Shown in pieces: positions 10,873 through 19,560 of a stretch of 64,000 nt of DNA. The notes beneath the pieces are model-generated. The model did no database searches and was not told where the DNA came from. It saw only the letters and a list, made by a program, of their open reading frames with translations. The first letter of the stretch is position 1. Each line of letters starts with the position of its first letter. Origin of the DNA: Cycas panzhihuaensis (Eukaryota; Cycadophyta); NCBI GenBank assembly GCA_023213395.1, contig CM041465.1, positions 118,427,741 to 118,491,740 on the forward strand, given 5' to 3'. The translations under genes were made by a program, and so were the position numbers.

Positions 10873-11929
10873 CGCCACCCTTATGTTTTATGGTTGTCTA
10901 CCACAATAATTACTTGCAAAACACCCAATAATCAGTCAAAACACCTATGCATCTACCTACCTACCCTTAGGTTGCCTCTCCCTCTCTCCGGGCTAAGTTT
11001 GGTGCCATTCCAACCCCTTTTCCTTTTTCTTTCTGCTTGATTGTCTCTGCCCCGTGTTAAACTCTATAATATCACAGAGTTTGACTAGGGCCCTACTGAG
11101 ATTTCAACGTGCTCTCAGTGGCCCCGCGATAAACTTGGACACCATAAATTTCACTTGAGGACCCGGTCATACCCCCTACACAAGGGGGGGAAAATGCCAA
11201 AAAAAAAAAAAAAAATCTAAGTGGACCTCGGTCGGGCCCACTAGGATCAGGGCTACCTAATGACCTAGTCCTCCCCCTCTCTAGGCCCAAATCAGGCTCT
11301 AGAGGGTCCTAATTTACCCTTAATGGGCTAAAAATCACTTTAAAAAAGCACCAAAATATATGGTATTCAAGTGACGAAATGAAGTGGGTATGGGACGATC
11401 CACTTACTAGATCTAGTCTCGTTATGGTCATCCTGTCACTCTGGTTCCATTGGCTATCTCCTCACTCCAATCCAACAGTCCAATCTCTCTCTGCATGCCT
11501 CCAAAGTTAGGTGGCACTCTGCTACGTAAGGAAAAAGGCTCCAGATCAATCGTGAGCCCATAAAAATAAATTCCATTTTCGTCGAATTTTCCTTATATAG
11601 GTGGGGGCCCACATGGACACTTCCTCCTTTTTCCCCTACTGTGACAACCCTTGCGACCATCTCTTTCCCCATATCACCTTTGCCTTCTAGGTCTATCCCC
11701 TGTTTTACCTTCGTAGCTTCCTTCTTCTGCCTCCTTGGCATATTTATGATGACCCCTCTAGTTTCTTGCGAGGCTCCTTCCACCTCTGTTTTCGTGCCAA
11801 TCCCAAACATGCCCATATTTATACTCATTTGGCTCATTTTACCATCCTAAACTTAGTTTCACTGCACATTCGAGCATTTAGAGTTCCTAAGGGAAGTGCC
11901 TCCCTCATTTGGGACAGCACTTTGCTTTA
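10873..11929 (+). other. X1 distal 3' zone / LTR-like region before E1 (copy A)
   Basis: No gene seen. It holds an A17 run near 11,200, a stretch homologous to X2 27,430-27,650, then a promoter-like part. The region continues beyond the nested E1 at 18,910. Together with 18,910-20,700 it would form an LTR-like unit of about 2.5 kb, matching 27,640-29,745 at the X2/X1 junction. LTR borders were not resolved. Confidence 0.45.
11594..11600 (+). promoter_or_regulatory. TATA-like box in X1 LTR-like region (copy A)
   Basis: TATATAG stands in a GC-richer setting. The aligned site in X2 is the better TATATAAAG at 27,830-27,838. Copy B has it at 40,303-40,309. Confidence 0.4.
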
Positions 11930-11934
11930 TTTAG
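11930..11934 (+). repeat. E1 target-site duplication, left (copy A)
   Basis: TTTAG, repeated exactly at 18,905-18,909 just outside the other LTR. A 5-bp duplication is the usual size for Ty3 integrases. Confidence 0.9.
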
Positions 11935-13090
11935 TGATCCGTTTCAGATTTTTAAAATGCTCTAAACACTTTATTTTTCATGTAAATGGTCTTTATGTAG
12001 TAGAAAATTATCTTTAAAAGGCTTAATGATATTCATTTAGTAGAAATATGCCTTTAAAGGCTTAAAAATATAAAAAAATGTATTTCTACAAGTACAAAAA
12101 GCTGCTATTAAGGTGCTACAACTGCTACCAAAGTGGTATTAAGGTGCTATAACTGCTACCAAGGTGTTACGCCAAGTGCTCACGGTACTGCAGACTACTA
12201 CAGTGCTCTGATTGCTACTACAGTGCTCTGAAGCTATTACAGGCTACAGTACTCGCCAGCTACAGATTGCTACTGTTTCGCTCGCTGCGAAGATTCTATG
12301 CCATTGCGAAGATTGCTCTGTGAGTCAAAAACGGAAAAATAACAAAAGCGGAAATGGTTTGGCGGCACAAGCAGATTTGGTACGAAATTTGAGGAGAGGG
12401 TGCGCCCACATGTCCTCTACACATTTAAAGAGGAAAAACTCCAAAATAAAGGGATTTTCCTAAGATTTTACAAACCGTTTTGAAAGACGTTAAAAATGAA
12501 AAGCGAAATATCTCTCTCAAGCAGCGCTTTTAAGCGAAATTCGAGAGAGGAGCAGGATCTCGGCAGATTTTTGGCGAAATAAGAGGACACCACAGCCCTA
12601 GACGCAGCATGGAGCAAGAATTAAGGAAAGCTTCAAGAAAATCAACTTTCCAGAAGGAGATCGGCTCCAAAGTGTGGAAATCTGCGTTGGGAGAGAACAC
12701 AGCAGAAACGCAGCGGAAAAAACCTATTGCGAGGATCTTGAAGGAGCCCGGAAAATCGTAGCTGCGACCGAAGAGAAGGCAAAGCGATAGTCCCGAGAAG
12801 AGATGCTAACGGTTTCTTCCTCACCCAAAGCGGGGTTTTGGTAATAAAAGACCAAAAGCAGTTTCTGAACTTCGAGACAGAGGTTCCAAATGAGCGGCTC
12901 GAAGCACCAGCTCTCATTTTCTTTCTCCCAAGACACCTTTGCGGATCCCTTGCATGCTCAGCAGTACAAACAAAGGAGTTTTTGTAAGAAAATTCTAAAT
13001 ATTTCTAATTCTATGTAATAATATGTAAATTGTTCTGGATTTTGTTTCAATTAGTTAAAGTTTTCACTTTCCCATTCAAGATTCAGATCA
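11935..13090 (+). repeat. E1 5' LTR (copy A)
   Basis: 1,156 bp, starting TGATCC and ending CAGATCA. It contains a degenerate GCTAC-rich tandem array (about 12,108-12,312). The TATA position is mutated to TACAAAAAG. It shares single-base markers with the copy B 5' LTR (for example AATTAGTT near the 3' end) that differ from both 3' LTRs. Confidence 0.9.
12108..12312 (+). repeat. GCTAC-rich degenerate array in E1 5' LTR
   Basis: Loose repeats of GCTAC/GCTGCTAC spaced by a few bases. The same array is at 17,919-18,150, 40,798-41,010 and 46,680-46,915. It is dense in CTG and CAG sites and is where the copies of the LTR differ most, including replacements such as AACTGCTACC against AATCATACTA. Confidence 0.7.
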
Positions 13091-13097
13091 ATATTTT

Positions 13098-13109
13098 TGG
13101 TATCAGAGC
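13098..13109 (+). promoter_or_regulatory. E1 primer-binding site (copy A)
   Basis: TGGTATCAGAGC matches the 3' end of plant initiator methionine tRNA. It begins 7 bases after the LTR end, a longer spacing than usual. Confidence 0.9.
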
Positions 13110-13217
13110 TAGTTTCTTGAAACCGTTGGGATTTTAGGGATTGTAAAAGAAAAAAATAAGAAAAAGAAAGAAAAGAAAAGGAAAAAAAATCCTCTTGCTT
13201 TCATTGTAGAAGTTTTT

Positions 13218-14236
13218 ATGAAAACTAGATATCAATATCTGTTAACGGGTGAACCTCTAACCGAGCCTCTGGAGAGAGAAAGAAAACAACAAAGGAAAAT
13301 GGCTGATTCGGAGCAGAAAATAGAGGAAAGGTTCGTGAAAATGGAGCAGAACCTCGATAGGCTAACCCAGCTTGTGGCACAGCTAGTTACAAATTCTTCT
13401 TCAATAGCCAAAGGTGTAAAGAAGGAAGAAGAAGAACTGATGAAAGAGGAGACGAATGAAGAGTTGGTAAAAGACCAACAAGAAAATGATGAAGAAGATG
13501 ACAATCCGACAGTATTCACATAGCCATTCAAGGTAGAGGCAAAACTTGAGTTGCCCGTCTATGATGGAATGTTGGATGCTGAAAAATTATATAGTTGGCT
13601 GGACCAACTAGAAACTTATTTTTCTATTTATGGGTATAAAAACCAACAGAAAATAACTTTTGCTAGGTTAAAATTATCTAAACATGCATTAGTTTAGTGG
13701 AATGCATATATTAAATCCCATAATGTAAATGAAATCACTTGGCAACAGTTTAAAATCCTCATAAAGAAGCAATTCTATCCTATTGGATATGAAGAGCAAC
13801 CGAGGATTAAATGGCAATATTACAAGCGGGAAAGAGGCCAAAATGTCCAAGATTACTGTAATTTCAAAAGCAATTTGTTGTGTTGGGCATCTCTTCTTGG
13901 GTAAAGATATGATCTTGAAATATATTGGAGGGCTGCATTAGCATATTGAAGAACTTCAAGCTGTTTGAAGTCAAATCGCTCAATGAAGCCAGCAAGAAGG
14001 CGATTGCCATAGAAAAGAGGAACAAGAAGGTTTATATCGAAAGGAAAAGGTTTGCACCTCCAGAAGGTAGCAACAAACCTACCCGAGGAATGAAGTTTCC
14101 AGGTAAAATTGGACAACAGTCCATAAGAGGTTTTGGCAAGATGAAACAAGCCAATACCACCCAAATCAAAATCACTTGTACTCATTGCAAGCGGCGAGGT
14201 CACGTGAAAGGCTGGTTTCTACACCTAGAGAAATGA
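13218..14236 (+). pseudogene. E1 gag (copy A)
   Basis: Starts at ATG 13,218 (MKTRYQYL). A coiled-coil-like part, KIEERFVKMEQNLDRL, then an acidic Lys/Glu stretch are followed by a TAG at about 13,521. The retrotransposon gag core comes next: a LPVYDG line, the YSWLDQLETYF line, an aligned W-x-x-Y line near 13,700 and QFYPIGYEEQPR near 13,775. The zinc knuckle CTHC...GH is at 14,177-14,203, but its final Cys is missing. Gag forms the virus-like particle. Several stops and a shift near 13,930 break it. Confidence 0.8.
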
Positions 14237-14411
14237 CCCGAGAACAAGGGAAAGATAAAGTTAAAGCGAAGGTAAAACTTTACTTAATTCTCTAGGTGAT
14301 GAAAATGTTAGTGGCATTGAAGAAGCCAATGAGAAGTTGATGCTCATGGCTAATGCGGAGCCTGAAAGTAACCATCAGTAAGTTGATCCAGAGATTAGAG
14401 AGGAGCTCTTC

Positions 14412-14700
14412 ATGGTAAGAATCCAAGTGAAGCAAAGCATGGTTGATGCCATCTTTGATGGAGGAAGCCAAAAGAATTTAATCTCAAAAGCATTGGTAAG
14501 GAAACTGGGATTAAAAATGCATGTACATCAAAACCATATCCTCTTGGATGGTTGCAAAAGATTCGAGTTGCAAGTTACTCACCAATGTAAGTTTAAATTT
14601 GTAATTTTGAAAAGTTCATTGATGAAGTTGAATGTGAAGTAGTCCCTTTGGATGTTTGTCAAGTTGTGTTTGGCCCATATCTCTATGATAGAGATGGAGC
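14412..14700 (+). pseudogene. E1 aspartic protease (copy A)
   Basis: Protease with active-site residues D-G-G-S at 14,457-14,468 (AIFDGGSQKNLIS), followed by ALVRKLGLKM and the cluster ending in YLYDRDG near 14,690. It cuts the polyprotein during particle maturation. The DGGS form is seen in several plant Ty3 elements. Copy A is frameshifted at about 14,550 relative to copy B. Confidence 0.8.
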
Positions 14701-15049
14701 TCATCACGAGGAAATTTGAGAAAGATTCGACTCATCAGGACGGAGATCATATCGATCAATGCATCAAAACCACAGAAGAAGATTTCTCTCATCTCTTCCC
14801 AACAAGCGAAAAGATTAATTAATGCTTGTAGGAAGTTTGTACTGCTGATGATAAAGCCAAAGGTGGAAGAAAATGAGCAAGCAGAGTCCTCAATCTGACC
14901 TTTGGATATGAAGCAAGTCTGCAGATTGAAGGCCTAAGGAATAGGTATAGTGGCGTATTCCAAGAAATTTGAAAGGGTTGCCCCTAAAAGGGCAATTGAA
15001 CATGAAATCCGGTGGTTGCTAATTCACCTTTCTTAGAATCTTAGTCTCT

Positions 15050-16170
15050 CAGAAACTCGGTTTTGGAGAATGAAGAGATTAAGAGGCGATTCAAGAACTC
15101 TTGGAACAAGGAGTGATTAAGCCAAGTTGTTCTCCATGTGGATCACCTATTGTTTTGGTGCGAAAGAAAGATGGAGGGTGGAGAATGTACATTGACTACA
15201 GGCATTAAACAAGTTCACTATAAAGAATAGACATCCCTTCTGGCGGATAGATGACTTGTTGGACGATTCTGATCAATGAGATATTTGACAAAATGGACTG
15301 AAATCGGGCTACCATCGGGGTTTGAATCAGAGGAGGATACTTGGAAGATAGCCTTCAAATCAAGCAAGGATTGTTCGAATGGTTGGTGATCTTGGTTTAG
15401 TGCATGTAATGCACCTGCCACCTTCATGAGGTTGATGAATGAGGTATTAAGACCCTTCATTGATGACTTTGTAATTGTTTATCTAGATGATATTCGATTT
15501 TAGCCAAACATAGGAGGAGCACCTCCAACATGTTGAGCAAGTGCTTAAAGTTCTCCAAAAATAGCAGTTAAAACTAAATCTAAAGAAGTGCAAGTTTGGA
15601 AAGCAATCTCTTGTCTTCTTAGGTTTCGTGGTTGGAGGAGGAGAATTGAAGATTGACCCAGCAAAGATCAAAGTCATTCTCAATTGGCCCACACCCAAGA
15701 CAACCACGGAGGTAAGAAGTTTCATTGGTGCATGTCAATATTTAAGGAAATTTATTTGATTCTCTCAAATTAGGCACCTCTTCATGCATTGACGGGAGGA
15801 CATGCAAAGTTTCATTGGGAGAATGAACAAGAAAAAGCTTTCAAGCTTTTGAAGTAGAAAATCTTTGAGGCACCAGTGTTAGCTTTACCCTCACTGCAGA
15901 AGCCATTTGAATTGGGCGATGCTTGAGGCTATGCCATGGGAGCGATATTGAAGCGAAGGAAAAGCGATAGCATACCATTTAGAGACATTTAATGGAGCTA
16001 TCATAAACTACCCAACTTACGATAAGGAGCTCTATGCATTGCACCAAGTAGTGAAGCATTGGAGACCCTATTTGTTGGGAAAAGAAGTGGTCATCCACAT
16101 CGACCACAAGCCTTTGTAATTTTTGCAGACTCAGTCCAAGTTGCAACAGTCTAGGCACATGAAGTAGATG
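15050..16170 (+). pseudogene. E1 reverse transcriptase and RNase H (copy A)
   Basis: Pieces in order are [11 protein letters not shown] (15,168), the QGLFEWLV line (15,365), YLDD at 15,480-15,491 inside IVYLDD, the KCKFGKQSLVFLGFVVGGG line (15,590-15,640), a RSFIGACQYL line (15,715), and RNase H with DKELYALHQVVKH near 16,020. The copy is shredded by stops and single-base shifts. Many of them are absent in copy B, so part of the damage may be sequencing error. Confidence 0.75.
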
Positions 16171-16189
16171 TTCTATTTGTAGCAGTTTC

Positions 16190-17583
16190 ACATCGTGGTT
16201 AAATACAAGAAAGGAACACCAAATAAGATTGCAGACTTGCTATCCAGACCTCCTCAACAGCAAGGTAATTCCAGTTTGTTAGTAGCTATGCAATTTCAAC
16301 CTTTCTGCCATGATGAATATGTTGATTTATATTTGAAGATGAGAATTCAAGCCTATCTTTGGCGACTACATCAAGGAAAAGTAGTTGCAGATTTCCAGCT
16401 GAAAGATGGACTTCTTTGTAAGCAAGATAAGCTTTGCATTCCAAAGCATGCAGACCGAATGAAATGGATAAGAGAAGCTCACACTTCTTGAGTTGCAAGA
16501 CACTTTGGAGTGGGAAAGACATTGCTAAATTTGCAGCGATATATGTATTGGCCAAATATGCAGCCAGATGCGACTACGATGCGGTGTACATTATATAGTA
16601 CATCAAAGCCAGCCAATAGGAAGTTTGGATTGTACATTTCACTTCCCGTTCCATCACGACCATGGGAAAGTATCTCCATGGATTTCTTGGGAGGACTACC
16701 ACAAACCAAAAATGGTATGGATTATTTGTTTGTAGTTGTTGATCGGTTCAGTAAAATGGTGATGTTGATTCCCTGTAGGAAAACACATACAGGAGAAGAC
16801 ATAGCTAGATTATTTTTCCAGCATATTTGGAAGTATTTTGGACTTCCCAACTCAATCATTTGATTGAGGCAGTTTCGAGTCATTTTGGTAAACACTTTGG
16901 GGAATGATGGATACGAAGCTAAAGATGGAGTACGACTTTTCATCAGAAGCGGATGGTCGGTTTGAAGTTGTCAATAGGACATTGGTACAAGCATTACGAG
17001 GATATAATGCGAGCATCCTAAGACTTGGGATGAAAGTCTCCCATACTTGCAATTTGCATTTAACGAGCTATCCATAGCTTAACCCGGAAATCACCATTTG
17101 AGGTATGTTTGGGATTTACACTGCAAGTCCTTCGATTTAGAATTTTACTGCTCAACTTTACTGCGGAAATGGAAAGGAAGAAGAAGGAGATGAAAATGCA
17201 CAAAGATTCTTGGAAAGAATCGGAAAAATCCATCAACGAGGTTGAAGGCGGCTTCAAAAATCTCAGAGAGATACAAGCATCGCCATGATGCACATAGAAC
17301 TAGCCATTCCTTTAAGGAAGGAGATAGAGTTTGGTTGCACCTCGATGAAAAGATTGCAAGGTGAAGGCAAAAGCTAAAGCCTTTACGATATGGTCCTTTT
17401 ACAATATTGAAGAAAATTGGGAAAATGTTTTCCGACGAACTTCGAATTCATGAAGATGTATTAGTAGTGAATGTTGAGAATACGAAGATGTTCAAGCCAT
17501 CCATGTTGGATGAAGATGAAGGCGAAGTTCCACTCTTACCAAACCAGGAGGAGTTGCGGATAGAAAGAAGAACCAATGTAAAA
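16190..17583 (+). pseudogene. E1 integrase (copy A)
   Basis: The zinc-binding region contains the REAH and ARHFGVGKT lines (16,470-16,510). The core has SMDFLGGLPQ (16,675-16,700; first catalytic Asp) and the line VVVDRFSKMVMLIPC. The later VVNRTLVQAL line (16,967-16,995) keeps the region around the catalytic Glu. The C-terminal GDRVWLHL and PFTILKKIG lines lie at 17,320-17,420. The acidic stretch SMLDEDE follows. A tail to about 17,720 with a KFPHL line is out of frame. Confidence 0.78.
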
Positions 17584-17750
17584 TGATTGCATTCTTGAAG
17601 GAAGCGGTGAGACTCGAAGAGGCACAATCAAATCCTTCAGAATTACAGAGAAAGGACAAGTACCTAGCAAAGCAAAATGGTACAATAAGGAGATAGGGAA
17701 AATCAAATTCCCTCATCTACAACTATAAAGTTCATGAGGCCATGAACTCT

Positions 17751-17760
17751 AAAAGGGAGT
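17751..17760 (+). promoter_or_regulatory. E1 polypurine tract (copy A)
   Basis: AAAAGGGAGT directly precedes the 3' LTR. Copy B has the longer AAAAAAGGGGAGTTC at 46,501-46,515. This is where plus-strand DNA synthesis is primed. Confidence 0.6.
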
Positions 17761-18904
17761 TAGTCAGTTTGATTTTTAAAATGCTCTAAACACTTTGTTT
17801 TCATGTAAATGGTCTTTATGTAGTAGAAAATTGCCTTAAAAAGGCTTAATGATCTTCATTTAGTAGAAATATGCCTTTAAAAGGCTTAAAAATGTAAAAA
17901 AATATATTTCTACAAGTATAAAAAGCTGCTATTATTGTGCTACAACTACTACCAAAGTACTATTAAGGTGCTATAACTGCTACCAAGGTGCTACCAAGGT
18001 GTTACGCCAAGTGCTACGGCTACTGCAGACTACTACGGTGCCTTGCGGTGCTACTACGGTACTCTGAAGCTATTACAGGCTGCTACTGAGTGCTCGCCAG
18101 CTACGATTGCTGCTTTTCGACACTGCGGAGACTGCTACGCAGAAGTCAAAAAATGGAAAAATAACAAAAACGGAAATGGTTTTGGCGGCCTGAGCGGTAA
18201 TCATTTGGCTGGAAATTTGAGGAGAGGTGCGCCCATGTGTCCTCTATGCATTTAAGAGGAAAATCTCAAAATAAAAGGATTTTCCCAAGATTTTACAAAC
18301 CATTTTGGTAGTTAAAAAACAGAAAAATAGAAATATCTCTCTCAAACGAAAACACTTTTAAGCGAAATTTGAGAGAGAGAGCAGAGGATCTCGGCGAGAT
18401 TTTTGGCGAAATAAGAGGGCCATGACCCTAGGCGTAGCGGGCAGGTGAGGAAAGCTTCAAGAAAATCAACTTTCGAAGGAGATCGGCTCAAAGTATGGAA
18501 ATCGTTGGGAGAGAACACAGAAGCGGTAGAAAAAACCTATTACAAGGATCTTGAAGGAGCCCGGAAAATCGTAGGCTGCGAAGAAGAAGAAGCAAGAAGC
18601 GATAGTCGGAAGAGGCCTAGAGTTTCTTCCTCACCAAAATGGGGTTTTGGTAATAAAAGACCAAAAATAGTTTTGCGAGACTTGAGACGAGAGGTTCGAC
18701 AAATGAGCGGCTCAAGAAGCACCAGCTCTCATTTTCTCTCTCCCAAAACTCTTCCTTGATCCCTTGCATGCTCAGCGAGCACAAACAAAGGAGTTTTGTA
18801 AGAAAATTCTAAATATTTCTAATTCTATGTAATAATATGTAAATTGTTCTAGATTTTGTTTCAATTGGTTAAAGTTTTCACTTTCCCATTCAAGATTCAG
18901 ATCA
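17761..18904 (+). repeat. E1 3' LTR (copy A)
   Basis: About 1,144 bp. The left border is blurred: TGATCC reads AGTCAG here. The right border ends CAGATCA, followed by the target duplication. It has a TATA-like TATAAAAA at 17,917-17,924 and the GCTAC-rich array. It shares AATTGGTT near the 3' end with the copy B 3' LTR. Confidence 0.85.
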
Positions 18905-18909
18905 TTTAG
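18905..18909 (+). repeat. E1 target-site duplication, right (copy A)
   Basis: TTTAG, identical to 11,930-11,934. Confidence 0.9.
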
Positions 18910-19147
18910 CAACCCTTGGGATCTCAGAGGGGCCTTTTTTACTGCCATCTCCCTCTCGTCCACTGGGTCAGTCTCCTCATCCATGGGTAACCTCTTCCTT
19001 GGGTCCTCCACCCTTTATGACCTTTATTCATAGTCATCTTAGTACCTCACGATCATTTCCTCCCTTTTAGGTCCCTTTCTTTACTCGTTGACCTTATCAT
19101 TATTTTCTCTTCCCGGCCGTCTCACTAAGACTTTTGCTTCCCTCATT

Positions 19148-19560
19148 ATGGCATTACTTATCTTCATTGATGATGGAATTTGTGGTAACCTAGGCCCTTC
19201 TGCCACTGCGTGGATCCTCCATAAACCCTCCAGAAATGACTACATACGTTCTGGGTTCTTTCATCCTGAAGCCACTAATAACAGAGCTGAATACACAGCC
19301 ATTATTGAAGCCCTTACCGATGTGCTCCTCTTCCACTGTAGACCCATCATCCTCCTTTGTGACTCTTGGATTGTAGTCTCTCACCTCACCCAGGTCTACC
19401 AGGTGTATTGCCTATGCTTGAGGGTCCTTGCCTTGACCACTAGATCTCTTTTGTCACACTTCTCTTTTGTTGATATCTATCATATTCCCTGAGAACGCAA
19501 TGTTGAGGTAGATGACCTCATTCGTGTTATTCTTGAGCATCGCCTCCCCCTCCTTGATGA
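19148..19560 (+). pseudogene. Extra RNase H domain outside pol (copy A)
   Basis: ATG at 19,148 opens an RNase H of the kind found as the additional (archaeal-type) domain of Tat elements: LIFIDDGICGNLGPSATAWI, NNRAEYTAIIEAL, LLCDSWIVV and ERNVEVDDLI. The four catalytic carboxylates (Asp, Glu, Asp, Asp) are all present. One TGA interrupts it before ERN at 19,491, where Arg (CGA) is expected. It lies downstream of the TATA-like box and upstream of the X2 leader, not between pol RNase H and INT as in typical Tat elements. Whether it belongs to the end of X1 or the front of X2 is open. Confidence 0.75.

Larger units (their letters stand above)
11935..18904 (+). mobile_element. E1: nested full-length Ty3 LTR retrotransposon (copy A)
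   Basis: A complete 6,970-bp element with TG...CA LTRs, initiator-Met PBS, gag, PR, RT, RNase H and INT in Ty3 order, and a 5-bp duplication. It sits inside the LTR-like zone of the Tat elements, so it is younger than they are. The coding frames are heavily broken. The C-terminal tail of INT, ending in a KFPHL line, resembles the tails of some chromodomain-type plant Ty3 elements. The clade is not assigned here. Confidence 0.93.

Noticed and set aside
13098-13109. Initiator-Met-like sequence as a possible tRNA gene
   Set aside because: Only the 12-base primer-binding match is present, with no cloverleaf around it.
13232-13531. Ser/Phe-rich minus-strand frame
   Set aside because: Shadow of the Lys/Glu-rich gag coding on the plus strand.
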